NCBI RefSeq assembly: GCF_036906915.1
Contig: NZ_JBAKHX010000021.1
Span: 40,385 to 104,384 of the forward strand
Direction of reading: 5' to 3'
Source: Phytohabitans sp036906915
GTDB taxonomy: Bacteria; Actinomycetota; Actinomycetes; Mycobacteriales; Micromonosporaceae
DNA length: 64,000 nucleotides
Under the pieces are notes generated by a model, which ran no database searches, had not been told where the DNA came from, and saw only the letters and a program-made list of their open reading frames with translations. A program made the position numbers and the translations under genes. Positions 7,946 through 16,081 of this stretch are shown piece by piece; the stretch's first letter is position 1; each line of letters opens with the position of its first letter.

Positions 7946-8464
7946 TCACGCAACGATGCGCAAGCGTTGGGAGCCCAGGTCGACCACGTCGCCGGGGCGG
8001 ACCGGGGAGGGCGCCTGGAGCTTCCAGCCGTTGATGCGGCTGCCGTTCGTGGAGCCCAGGTCGGACAGCGTCCACTGGCCGTCGGTGCCCATCAGCACCG
8101 CGTGCCGGCGGGACACGGTGCCGTCTGGGAGCCGCAGGTCGCACCCGTTGTCGCGGCCGATCACGTAGCTGCCGGGCGCCGGCGGGAGCCGCAGCTCCAT
8201 CTCCGCCGCCACCGAAGCAACGGACGGCCTCGCAACCGAGCGGGAGGCGCGGTCGAGCCACATCCTGGCCCGCGCCAGCACGCCACGCGCCGGCAGGTCG
8301 CCGACGACCGCCTTCAGCTCGCTGCGGCGCCGCGCTTCGAGCGCCATGCGCAGCCGGGAAACGAACGTGATCTCGGAGAGCCGCCCATCTCGCGCCCCGT
8401 CACGCAGGGCCCGAACGGCGTCCTGCCGTTCGCGGTGCGAGATGCGCAGCCACTCCGAGGTCAT
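7946..8464 (-). CDS. FHA domain protein with N-terminal DUF1707-like region
   Basis: This protein of about 172 residues combines an N-terminal DUF1707/SHOCT-like helical stretch (EWLRISHRERQDAVRALRDG) with a C-terminal forkhead-associated domain. The FHA part shows the typical YVIGRDNGCDLRL, VSRRHAVL and LGSTNGSRING motifs that read phosphothreonine. It probably acts as an intracellular adaptor for Ser/Thr kinase signalling. The ATG at 8464 is used; a GTG two codons upstream (8470) is equally possible, and neither has a clear ribosome site. It lies between two convergent or parallel genes for CBM2-bearing secreted proteins, one of which is a kinase-like CotH. Confidence 0.85.
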   Translation of the reverse strand: MTSEWLRISHRERQDAVRALRDGARDGRLSEITFVSRLRMALEARRRSELKAVVGDLPARGVLARARMWLDRASRSVARPSVASVAAEMELRLPPAPGSYVIGRDNGCDLRLPDGTVSRRHAVLMGTDGQWTLSDLGSTNGSRINGWKLQAPSPVRPGDVVDLGSQRLRIVA

Positions 8465-8504
8465 CGCCACATTATCGGTGTATGCCGCTAACCCGTACAG
8501 CCCC

Positions 8505-10688
8505 TCAGCGGGCAGTGCAGGTCAGCGTGGGTACGGCGTTGGTGCCGCCGGATGACGCGATGAAGCCGAACGACGCGCTGGCACCGGCCGCGAGGGCACC
8601 GTTCCAGGACACGTTCTGCGCCAGCACGCTCGTGCCGCTGCTGGTCACCGTCGCGTTCCACGCCTGGCTGATGGCCTGGCCGTTCGCGTACGTCCAGCTC
8701 ACCGTCCAGCCGTTGATCGGCGCGGTACCCGCACGCACGGCCACGTCAGCCTGGAACCCACCCTGCCACTGGCTGGTGATGGTGTAGGTCGCGCTACACC
8801 CCGCCCCGGCGGGCGGCGGGGTGGTCGTCGCGGGCGGCGTGGTCGCTGGCGGAGTCGTGGCCGGAGGGGTTGTGGGCGGCGGCGTGGTAGGCGGCGGGGT
8901 CGTGGGCTCGGTGCTCCCGGTGATCGCCAGTTCCTCCGTGGTGAAGGTGCCGTGCTCCGGGTTGATGTCGACCTCGGTCGAGCCGCTGCCGCAGGCCCGG
9001 TCGGGGTTGAACATCAGGTACGTACCGGACGAGCAGTTGCCGCCGGTGGGGCCGGCCGGCGGCTCGGCGTCGCCACCGATGATCGCGCTGCCACCGATGG
9101 TGACCCCACCGTGGACGATCGCGTTGTGCCGGACGATCGCGTTGCCGGTAACCGTGCCGCCGTTGACCCATGCGAGGTCTTCGATCCGGGCGTTGCCGCT
9201 CACCGTGCCGCTGAAGACCGCGGCGCGCGGCCCGACGTACGCGGTGGCGGCCACGTTGGCGTTGCCGGCGACCCAGCCGCCGCCGTTGGAGTGCCAGCGC
9301 CCGCCGTTGGTGGCCGCCGGCTTCTGGTACCCAGCCTGGTGGCCGTCCGGGATCGCGCCGGAGATGCGGAACTCGTACGGGTAGCGGCGGTTCTTCGGCC
9401 AGCCGTCGAGGAAGGCGTACTTCGGTACGGCGCTGGCCGGGGTGCCGGTGACGACCAGGTAGACCTCGGTCTCGCCGGCCTGGGTCTGGAAACTGACCTG
9501 CCCGCTGGTGCCCTGCGTGAGCGGCCCGTACCGCGGAGTGCTGCCGTTGCGCACCGCGACGAAGCCGAAAGTCCAGCCGGTGGCGCCGGTCTCGGCATGG
9601 CCCTTGAGGTGCAGGCGGATCAACGCGCCGCTGCTGTCCGGTACGAGCTTGATCTTGTTGTACCCGTAGTCCGACGGCGCCATCGCGTCCGAGATCCGGT
9701 AGTGACGGGCGCTGGCGTTGACCGCCTCGACCGGCACGCCGTTGTACGCGTTGAGGAAGCCGGCCCCGTACACGTTGTTGATGAACCCGATGAAGTCGGC
9801 GCGGTTGCTGTAGTCCCAGGTGACGTTGTGCTGGGCGTACTCGCCGATGCGACGGTTCAGCTCCGTCTGCGTGATGCCCGCGATCCGGCGGTACGTCTCC
9901 AGGGGGTGCTCGGTGTTGCGGGCCTCGTTCCAGATCCGGTTGAACATCGCGAGCCCGTCGCGGTCCTTGATGTACTGCAACAGCATCCACGCGCCGTAGT
10001 GGTGGCGGCTCGAGCTGTAGTACAGGTTTTCCGTTCGCAGCCATCGGGTCAGGTCGCCGGCGGCCGTGCGCGGATACACCTGCATGGCCATGAACTCGGC
10101 GCTGGCCTCCCAGAACGTGCCGGCCGACGGGTGTGTGAAGCCCATACCGGAGCGACCGAGGAAGGTGTAGTTCTGGAACACGTGCGCCAGCTCGTGCGCG
10201 AGGCCCCACGATCCGGGCTGCGCCGCACCGGGTGCGACGTTGATGACGCCGACCCGGCCATCCGTCGAGCCGCCGGTCGCCCAGGCGTCCAGCGCGGTCC
10301 GGTTCCAGGTGCGCGTGATGATCACGATGATCTTGTGCTCGGCAAGGAGCCCTGTCTCTGACGTGAACCGCATCGTGTTCACGTAGAAGGAGTACAGGTT
10401 CTCCAACTGGCTGAGGATGTTGTCCGGGTCGAAGCGGAACTCCGAGGGCGCACTCATGGGATTGGTACCCGACTTCTCGCCCCATAGCAGAATGAAGTTC
10501 ACTGACTCCTTGGTGCGTTCTGGCGCCCACGGCACCTCACCGGTGCTCTGCCACCGCGCCGGGATGAAGACGGTCTTGGCGGCGGCGGACGCCTCGGGCA
10601 TCAGGCGCGGCAGGCCGAAGGACACGCCGACCGCGAGCAACGCTGTCGCGATCAGCAGATATCGGCGCCACGATGGCCGGTTGGTCAT
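8505..10688 (-). CDS. Secreted Svx/AvrXca-like (DUF6055) metalloprotease with C-terminal CBM2
   Basis: The 727-residue protein has a signal peptide (basic RPSWRR, then LLIATALLAVGVSF, cut near SAAA at about 37). A zinc-peptidase domain follows with HELAHVFQN (His165-His169) and a downstream acidic helix FWEASAEFM (Glu194/198), a gluzincin-like arrangement. It then has a middle region with left-handed-helix-like hexad repeats (about 500-560), a Thr/Pro linker and a CBM2 module (631-727). The ATG at 10688 is preceded by AGAGGA six bases away. Svx/AvrXca proteins are secreted by plant-associated bacteria. With the CBM2 and the CebR-like box at 10783, a role on plant polymer surfaces is likely but inferred. 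Confidence 0.82.
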   Translation of the reverse strand: MTNRPSWRRYLLIATALLAVGVSFGLPRLMPEASAAAKTVFIPARWQSTGEVPWAPERTKESVNFILLWGEKSGTNPMSAPSEFRFDPDNILSQLENLYSFYVNTMRFTSETGLLAEHKIIVIITRTWNRTALDAWATGGSTDGRVGVINVAPGAAQPGSWGLAHELAHVFQNYTFLGRSGMGFTHPSAGTFWEASAEFMAMQVYPRTAAGDLTRWLRTENLYYSSSRHHYGAWMLLQYIKDRDGLAMFNRIWNEARNTEHPLETYRRIAGITQTELNRRIGEYAQHNVTWDYSNRADFIGFINNVYGAGFLNAYNGVPVEAVNASARHYRISDAMAPSDYGYNKIKLVPDSSGALIRLHLKGHAETGATGWTFGFVAVRNGSTPRYGPLTQGTSGQVSFQTQAGETEVYLVVTGTPASAVPKYAFLDGWPKNRRYPYEFRISGAIPDGHQAGYQKPAATNGGRWHSNGGGWVAGNANVAATAYVGPRAAVFSGTVSGNARIEDLAWVNGGTVTGNAIVRHNAIVHGGVTIGGSAIIGGDAEPPAGPTGGNCSSGTYLMFNPDRACGSGSTEVDINPEHGTFTTEELAITGSTEPTTPPPTTPPPTTPPATTPPATTPPATTTPPPAGAGCSATYTITSQWQGGFQADVAVRAGTAPINGWTVSWTYANGQAISQAWNATVTSSGTSVLAQNVSWNGALAAGASASFGFIASSGGTNAVPTLTCTAR

Positions 10689-10782
10689 GGCAATCCTCTG
10701 GTAGACGACGGGGTTGATCCTCGCCCGGAGAGGATGCACCGAACATGGTGAATGTCCGGTCTTCGGATGTCAAGACCATCGA

Positions 10783-10796
10783 TGGAAGCGCTCCCG
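10783..10796. promoter_or_regulatory. CebR/LacI-like operator upstream of the secreted metalloprotease
   Basis: TGGAAGCGCTCCCG differs at two positions from the 14-bp palindrome TGGGAGCGCTCCCA, the known CebR box that controls cellulose and cello-oligosaccharide genes in Streptomyces. It sits 95 bases upstream of the ATG of the CBM2-bearing protease. No LacI-family gene is present in the window, so the regulator would be encoded elsewhere. Confidence 0.55.
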
Positions 10797-10804
10797 CGCA
10801 CCCC

Positions 10805-11095
10805 TTAGCCGCGTTTCATCAAGCGCCCGACGGCGGCCATCATCTCCGTCGCCATCTCGTCGGAGCGGCCGTCGGCGGCGCCCTCGTGCATGCAATGGCG
10901 GGCGTGGCCATCGAGGAGACCGAGCGCGACCTTGTCGAGGGCGGCCTGGATGGCGGAGATCTGCGTCAGCACTTCGATGCAGTACCGGTCGTCGTCGACC
11001 ATCCGCTCGATGCCGCGGACCTGGCCCTCGACCCTGCGCAGCCGCGCGAGCAGCTGGTCCTTGCTGGCGGTGTAACCGCGAACAGGTGTGGTCAT
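10805..11095 (-). CDS. csoR: CsoR family copper-sensing repressor
   Basis: This 96-residue four-helix DNA-binding repressor releases its operator on binding Cu(I). The copper ligands are visible as Cys in DRYCIEVLTQ (about residue 39) and the HARHCMH segment (His about 64, Cys about 68), the family's C-H-C pattern. The sequence RLRRVEGQVRGIERMV is the family hallmark of helix 1. The gene diverges from copZ across two GC palindromes of CsoR-operator type. No copper-exporting P-type ATPase gene is nearby, so the regulon probably continues elsewhere. Confidence 0.92.
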   Translation of the reverse strand: MTTPVRGYTASKDQLLARLRRVEGQVRGIERMVDDDRYCIEVLTQISAIQAALDKVALGLLDGHARHCMHEGAADGRSDEMATEMMAAVGRLMKRG

Positions 11096-11112
11096 TCCCT
11101 AAGGATAGCCAA

Positions 11113-11155
11113 ACCCCCGGGGGGTATGCTAGGTTCCTGATACCCCAGCGGGGTA
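11113..11155. promoter_or_regulatory. Two CsoR-type operators between csoR and copZ
   Basis: ACCCCCGGGGGGTAT (11113-11127) lies close to the csoR start and TACCCCAGCGGGGTA (11141-11155) close to copZ. The second is a perfect 6-bp inverted repeat around AGC. CsoR operators are G/C palindromes of the form TACCCC...GGGGTA, so each divergent gene appears to have its own site. Confidence 0.65.
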
Positions 11156-11182
11156 ATTTGGCAGCAGGGGAAGGAGCAACCA

Positions 11183-11392
11183 GTGATCACCCAGACCTAC
11201 CGCGTCAAGGGCATGACCTGTGGCCACTGCGTCAACTCGGTCAGCAGTGAGGTTGGCGCGCTTCCCGGCGTCGACAACGTCCAGGTCGACCTCACGTCCG
11301 GCACGGTCACCGTGGCGAGCACCGCGGCCCTCGACGAGCAGGCCGTCCGCGACGCCGTCGACGAGGCCGGATACGAGCTTGTCAGCGCCTGA
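11183..11392 (+). CDS. copZ: CopZ-like heavy-metal-associated copper chaperone
   Basis: The 69-residue protein has a single HMA domain with the metal site GMTCGHCVNSV (Cys about 13 and 16), a classic MxCxxC Cu(I) site, and the ferredoxin-like pattern ending in DEAGYELV. It carries Cu(I) in the cytoplasm. The GTG start at 11183 is supported by AAGGAG at 11171-11176. It is divergent from csoR and probably repressed by it through TACCCCAGCGGGGTA. No copA follows; 178 bases of non-coding or decayed sequence separate it from the next gene. Confidence 0.9.
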   Translation: MITQTYRVKGMTCGHCVNSVSSEVGALPGVDNVQVDLTSGTVTVASTAALDEQAVRDAVDEAGYELVSA

Positions 11393-11395
11393 CAC

Positions 11396-11535
11396 ACGCG
11401 GAAGGCGCTGAAGGGCAGGTGGCTCAACAGCGTGACGCCGGCGAACGCGACCGCCGTGGAGAGGGCGCTCGTGATCCCGACCACCGCAAGCGCCCACCAC
11501 CCGCTGCTCGGCCCGACGGCCGGCCCGTAGCCGCG
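11396..11535 (-). pseudogene. Possible membrane-protein remnant
   Basis: On the minus strand this stretch reads as a hydrophobic peptide (GWWALAVVGITSALSTAVAF, then AGVTLLSHLPFSAF) that looks like one or two transmembrane helices. It has an in-frame TAA at its upstream edge (11536-11538), no convincing start codon, and runs on into antisense copZ. It may be the end of a lost membrane protein gene, or chance. The family is not recognised. Confidence 0.2.
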
Positions 11536-11570
11536 TTACCGACGGGAGCCAACCGGTTACCCGCCTGTCC

Positions 11571-13745
11571 TCAATAATGCCGGCGCTCGCTCCGCTCCCG
11601 CGGGCGAAAGATCTTCTGAATCACCTCCGCGGTCCGCACCGGGTTGGTCGCGACGAAATAGTGATCACCGTCGACCGCGTGCGCCGTCGACACGAGGTCC
11701 GCGGGCAGGGTCGCGGCGATCGCGTCCAGCGTGCAGAGCGGGTCGTGGGTACCGGCCAGCACGTGTACCGCCGTGCCGAGCGACCCCTCCCAGCCCTGCG
11801 CCACCAGTGCGAGGTCGCGCCGGAACCGCGGCAGCACCAGCCGCCGCACCTCGTCCGGCGTGAGCGAGGTACGCGGCAGCAGCCCGGTCCTCAGCAGCTC
11901 GACGACCAGCGTCTCGTCGTCCAGCGCCAGGAACTCGCGCGGAACCCGCCCCGCCCACACCGGCAGCGCCGAGAGCACGACGTGCCCGTCATCCAGCCGC
12001 CCGCCCGCGAGCCCGGCCACCTCGGCGGCCAGCACCGCGCCCACGCTGTGCCCGAGCAGCACCGAACCGTCGGAGACGTACGGCGTGATCGCCTTCCACC
12101 AGGCCTCGGCCGCCTCGCCGAGCGTGACGCCGTTGCGGTACGACGCCTCGCCGGCCACCACACGCCAGCCGGGCAGGTGCCGAGCCAACCGGGTGAACGA
12201 GCCGGAGGAGCCGCCCGCGTACGGGATGCAGACGAGCGTGCGGCCCGGGTCGTTGCGCAGTACCCGCATCGTCACCGACGCCACCTCGCGCACTCCGGCG
12301 GCCCGCAGCTTGAACCGGGCCAGCTTGCCGGTCGACGTCACCGGGAGCCGGTCGACCACCTCGACCACCGCGGGTCGCTTGAAAGCCGGCACCTTGGTCC
12401 GGAAGGCGCGGTTCGCCGCCGCGCGCACCGCGTCGAATTCCGCGCCAGGGGCCGCCACCAGGTACGCCACGGCCTGTTCCAGGCCACGATCGTCGCGGGA
12501 ACCGACGACCGCGCACTGGGCCACGCCCTCGACGCCGAGCACCGCGGCCTCGATCTCGAACGGAGACACCTTGTAGCCGCCCACGTTGATGAGATCATCG
12601 CGCCGGCAGATGAACTCGACCACACCGCCGGGCCCGCGCCGCACGATATCGCCCGTGTACGCGCCGCCGTCGGCGAACGTCCGGGTGGTCGCCTCGGGAC
12701 GGTCGAGGTACCCGGCCGCGACCGAAGCGCCCGTGATGTGCAGCCGACCGGGCGAGCCGTTCGTCACCGGCTTGCCGTCGTCGTCGCGGACCGAGATCCG
12801 GACGCCCGGCACCGCCGTGCCCGTCGAACCGGGCTGCGTGCCACGGGTCGCCACGACGATGTGCAGCACCTCGGTCGCGCCGAGCCCGTTGATGATCGGA
12901 GTGCCGTACCGCTTGACGAACCACTCGCAGATCGGGGCGGGCAGGTGCTCGCCCGCGGAGACCGCGAGCCGCAGGCTTCCGAGATCCTTCCTCTCGTCGA
13001 GGAGCGCCGCGTACATGCGCGGCACCGAGCAGAGCACGGTCGGCCGGTGCGCGGCGACGGCGGCAGCCACCTTGAAAACGTCCGGCGGGCCGGTCATCAG
13101 CACGGCCCGTGCCCCGGCGGCCAGCGGAAACAGCAACGAGTTGCCGAACCCGTACCCGAACGAGAGCTTCGCCGTGGACAGTACGGTGTCGCTCGGGCCG
13201 AGCGAGAGCAGCTTGCCGAACCCACCCAGCACACTGTCGATGCCGGCCCGAGTGTGCAGCACGCCCTTGGGCCTGCCCGTACTGCCGGACGTGTACTGGA
13301 TGAGCACCACGTCGCCGCCCTCCTGGGCGACCAGCGGCGGCGCGTCACCCGTCTCACCGGGTACCGCCCAGTCGTCGCCGCCCCGCGGCACGTCGAACGG
13401 GCCGGTCACCGGCAGCTTGGCCGCCGCACCAGCGTCTAGGTGCAGGAACGCGGCGTAGCAGTCCTTCGCGACGAACTCGATCTCCGGCACGGTCAGCATC
13501 GGGCTCACCGGCACCGGGATGCCCCCGTTCCACCACACCGCGAGGATCGCCACCACGGCGGGTACCGAGTCGTCCGCGACGACCAGTGCCCGCGAGCCCG
13601 GCCGGAACCCGGTGTCCGCCAAGCGGCTCGCGTACGCCCGGACCGCCCGGCCCAGGTCCGCGTAGGTCATCTGGCCGGCGCCGTCCACATAGGCCACCGA
13701 CTCACCCGGAGCGCCCAGCAGACGCTCGACGATGTTGACGTTCAC
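11571..13745 (-). CDS. Benzoate-CoA-ligase-like adenylating enzyme fused to a thioesterase
   Basis: This 724-residue two-domain enzyme has an N-terminal ANL domain (about 1-490) with P-loop YTSGSTGRPKG (about residue 150), the GLGATEVLHI motif, YTGDIVRR and catalytic Lys in STGKLARFK (about 473). The segment around GLGATEVLHI and STGTAVPG resembles benzoate-CoA ligases. The C-terminal domain is a type II thioesterase-like alpha/beta hydrolase (IPYAGGSSGSF, nucleophile GHSVG with Ser567, DGDHYFV His). No carrier domain lies between them; a free ACP is encoded upstream. The GTG start overlaps the stop of the preceding gene (GTGA), with GGAGG 10 bases away. Its likely job is loading and releasing an aryl or acyl group on the ACP. 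Confidence 0.85.
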   Translation of the reverse strand: MNVNIVERLLGAPGESVAYVDGAGQMTYADLGRAVRAYASRLADTGFRPGSRALVVADDSVPAVVAILAVWWNGGIPVPVSPMLTVPEIEFVAKDCYAAFLHLDAGAAAKLPVTGPFDVPRGGDDWAVPGETGDAPPLVAQEGGDVVLIQYTSGSTGRPKGVLHTRAGIDSVLGGFGKLLSLGPSDTVLSTAKLSFGYGFGNSLLFPLAAGARAVLMTGPPDVFKVAAAVAAHRPTVLCSVPRMYAALLDERKDLGSLRLAVSAGEHLPAPICEWFVKRYGTPIINGLGATEVLHIVVATRGTQPGSTGTAVPGVRISVRDDDGKPVTNGSPGRLHITGASVAAGYLDRPEATTRTFADGGAYTGDIVRRGPGGVVEFICRRDDLINVGGYKVSPFEIEAAVLGVEGVAQCAVVGSRDDRGLEQAVAYLVAAPGAEFDAVRAAANRAFRTKVPAFKRPAVVEVVDRLPVTSTGKLARFKLRAAGVREVASVTMRVLRNDPGRTLVCIPYAGGSSGSFTRLARHLPGWRVVAGEASYRNGVTLGEAAEAWWKAITPYVSDGSVLLGHSVGAVLAAEVAGLAGGRLDDGHVVLSALPVWAGRVPREFLALDDETLVVELLRTGLLPRTSLTPDEVRRLVLPRFRRDLALVAQGWEGSLGTAVHVLAGTHDPLCTLDAIAATLPADLVSTAHAVDGDHYFVATNPVRTAEVIQKIFRPRERSERRHY

Positions 13746-14632
13746 GATGACGAGACCTCCAGTACCACGGCGTTTGCACGCGTGTCTATGGCGAGCGCCA
13801 GGATGGTGACGGGACGGGTGGTTTCACCGCACAGCGCGACCGCACAGACCGCCGCGATGAGGCCGCCGGCCGCCCCGAAGTCGCCGAGCGTCCGCTCGAC
13901 GTGCCACACCGGGTACGGCAGGCGCTTCGCCAGCGCCTCGGCGATCCCGGTGTCGGGCGTCGCGACGACGAGGCCCGCCGCGGCACCGAGCGCCGCCTCG
14001 TCCAGTGCGCCGCGGTGGCGAGTGCGGACGTACGCGCCATTCGTCTGATCACCCGCGGGTGCCAGGGCCAGGCAGGCCGCTCCCTCCGCCGATATGAATC
14101 CGCTCGGCGTGCGCCACGGGCTCACCGCCGCCGAGCCGCCGGCCAGTACACCGGTCGCGTCGCCGGTGGCGATGAGCCGGATCGCCTCGGCTATCGCCGA
14201 GAGCCCTGCCGTGGCGCCGCCGGTCAGGGTGAGGTTCGGCCCCACAAGGCCCAGCCGGATCGAGATCATGGCTGCCGGAATGTTGAACGCTGATGCGGGA
14301 CCGAGCGCAGGGCTGGCCAGCCCCGGGTCCAGTGTGGACGCCTCGGTGCAGATCGTCGCGTACTCGGTCAGCCCCGCCGTCGAGCTTGCCCACGCCACTG
14401 CGGCGGCGTCGCGCGGCCCACCCGGGTCGGCCTCTGCCGCCGCGGCGAGCGCCAGCCGCGACTCGTGTGCCATGTTCCGGAGCCCGCGCGTGCCGATCCG
14501 CTCCGGCATCCGCGGGTCGACCAGGTCACCGCCGACCGGTGCCTCCCGAGCGATCAGCCAGCCGGCCAGTTCGTCGGTACCGCCAACACCAGACAGTCGC
14601 AGGCCCACACGCGCGACCGCGGCCCTAGCCAT
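13742..14632 (-). CDS. Ketosynthase-like protein without the active Cys (chain-length-factor-like)
   Basis: This 296-residue thiolase-fold protein is shorter than the usual 400 or so. At the position of the ketosynthase nucleophile it reads LTLTGGATAGLSAI, with Ala140 instead of Cys, and no HGTGT or GH catalytic His motifs are evident. Such inactive partners pair with an active KS and set chain length in type II polyketide synthases; classical ones carry Gln there, so this member is divergent. The ATG at 14632 overlaps the end of the ketosynthase gene by 8 bases, supporting a heterodimer. It is followed directly by the ligase-thioesterase. Confidence 0.75.
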   Translation of the reverse strand: MARAAVARVGLRLSGVGGTDELAGWLIAREAPVGGDLVDPRMPERIGTRGLRNMAHESRLALAAAAEADPGGPRDAAAVAWASSTAGLTEYATICTEASTLDPGLASPALGPASAFNIPAAMISIRLGLVGPNLTLTGGATAGLSAIAEAIRLIATGDATGVLAGGSAAVSPWRTPSGFISAEGAACLALAPAGDQTNGAYVRTRHRGALDEAALGAAAGLVVATPDTGIAEALAKRLPYPVWHVERTLGDFGAAGGLIAAVCAVALCGETTRPVTILALAIDTRANAVVLEVSSS

Positions 14633-15830
14633 CGTCGCCCTTCCCGAGCAGTACCGTCGACACCCCGCCACCAAAGCCGTATGCCTGGCTGAGCACGACG
14701 TCCACCGTGGTCTTCCGGCCACCGGGCGGCACCAGGTCGACGCCGGCGCAGTCGGGGTCCGGCTCCAGCAGCGTCACGTTGCCCGGGATGCGGTTCTCTC
14801 CCAACGCCTTCACCGCGATGACCGCCTCCAGCGTGGCGGCACCACCCTCGGCGTGCCCGAGCTGACCCTTGACCGACGACAGCACCGGGCGGCGCTTGCC
14901 CGCCAGGGCCTTGGCGACCGCGCGCGCCTCCACACCGTCGTTCGCGGGCGTACCCGTGCCGTGCGCGCACACCCAGTCCACGTCGTCCGCGTTCAGGCCG
15001 GCGCGGGTGAGGCAGGTGTGGATCGTCGCGATCAGGCCCGAGCCGTCGGGATGCGGCTGCGTGACGCTGTACGCGTCGGCCGCCGACGCCGTGGCCAACA
15101 CCCGGGCCAGCGGCTCGACACCGCGCGCCAGGGCGCGTTCGGGGCGCTCCAGCACCAGTACGCCGGCGCCCTCGCCGGGCATCGTGCCGCGCCTGCCCGC
15201 GTCGAACGGCCGGATCGTGTCCGGTGCCAGCGCGCGCATCGCCGTGAAGAACGCGAACACCTCCAGCGACAACTCGTCCACACCACCACAGATCGCCACG
15301 TCGACCTCGCCCGCCGCGACCGCCGCGCAGCCCGCCGCGATCGCTGTGTTGCCGGCCGAGCAGCCCGGCGCGAACAGCACCACCGGACCGTTGACGGCCA
15401 CCATCTGGCAGAGCGTCGACAGCAGTTCGTCCGGATCCGCCCACGTACGGTCCGAGACCCCGAGCCGTCCAGGACCGATCGCGCGGTCCAGCACCGGCCG
15501 GGTACCCATCACCGTGCCGACGAAGACACCCAACTTCTCCCGCCGGGCCCGGGGCGCGATGCCCGCCTGGCCCAACGCTTCCAGAGCCGCCGCGCTCAGG
15601 TAGCGGGCCACCAGCGACTCGTGATGCGGCAGCGCCGCGTCCAGCGCGGCCACCGTCTGTGCCGGGATCTCCCCCGCCCGCTGGGTCGGGTACCCGGACA
15701 CGTCGAAGCGGGTGACCGGACCGGTCAGCACCCGCCCACCGACAATGGCGTCCCACAGCGCGGTGACGCCCAGGCCGGCGACCGAAACCGCGCCGACACC
15801 GGACACCGCGACCGCTCCCCTACGGTCCAA
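14625..15830 (-). CDS. Beta-ketoacyl-ACP synthase (KS alpha type)
   Basis: This is an active KAS II-like condensing enzyme of about 401 residues. The catalytic triad is visible: Cys157 in FAPGCSAGNTA, His in CAHGTGTPAND, and His in KGQLGHAEGG with its Lys. The C-terminal glycine loop AYGFGGGVSTVLL is intact. The TTG at 15830 is taken as start because the family begins a few residues before the SGVGAVS motif; a GTG at 15806 with GGGGAG upstream is an alternative. The start overlaps the ACP stop by 11 bases. It probably extends ACP-bound chains together with the inactive KS-like partner encoded next. Confidence 0.85.
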   Translation of the reverse strand: MDRRGAVAVSGVGAVSVAGLGVTALWDAIVGGRVLTGPVTRFDVSGYPTQRAGEIPAQTVAALDAALPHHESLVARYLSAAALEALGQAGIAPRARREKLGVFVGTVMGTRPVLDRAIGPGRLGVSDRTWADPDELLSTLCQMVAVNGPVVLFAPGCSAGNTAIAAGCAAVAAGEVDVAICGGVDELSLEVFAFFTAMRALAPDTIRPFDAGRRGTMPGEGAGVLVLERPERALARGVEPLARVLATASAADAYSVTQPHPDGSGLIATIHTCLTRAGLNADDVDWVCAHGTGTPANDGVEARAVAKALAGKRRPVLSSVKGQLGHAEGGAATLEAVIAVKALGENRIPGNVTLLEPDPDCAGVDLVPPGGRKTTVDVVLSQAYGFGGGVSTVLLGKGDDG

Positions 15831-16071
15831 TGTGGAGACCCTTACCGCGCAGTACCGCGAGCGTGTCACCGATGTCACGAAGGCCGGCCGCCTCCTCGTC
15901 GGTGAGCTTCACGCCCAGCTGTCGTTCGATGCGCACCACCAGCTCAACCTTCTGGAGTGAGTCGATCCCGAGGTCCTCGTAGAACGACGCGCCCTCGGTG
16001 ACCTCCTCAGGTCCGACCTCGAACACCTCTGCCGCCAGGTCGCGTAGCCGAGCAGCCGACACATTGGGCAC
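15820..16071 (-). CDS. Acyl carrier protein
   Basis: This 83-residue stand-alone carrier protein has the phosphopantetheine site DLGIDSLQKVEL (Ser38) and the expected four-helix pattern. The GTG start at 16071 has GAGGAGA a few bases upstream. It is the first clear gene of a tight minus-strand operon with KS, KS-like partner and ligase-thioesterase, each overlapping the next, and most likely holds the growing chain for them. The sequence is closer to secondary-metabolite or KS-linked ACPs than to a housekeeping fatty-acid ACP gene, which would sit with fabF/fabH. Confidence 0.9.
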   Translation of the reverse strand: MPNVSAARLRDLAAEVFEVGPEEVTEGASFYEDLGIDSLQKVELVVRIERQLGVKLTDEEAAGLRDIGDTLAVLRGKGLHIGP

Positions 16072-16081
16072 CGCCCTCTCC

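Noticed and set aside
10981..11062. CebR-type boxes elsewhere
   Set aside because: Other GAGCG/GCTCC occurrences in the window lack the second half-site and look like codon-driven GC sequence.
11577..13439. 620-codon frame opposite the ligase-thioesterase
   Set aside because: It is antisense to a well-supported enzyme; composition is Arg/His/Pro-rich without motifs.
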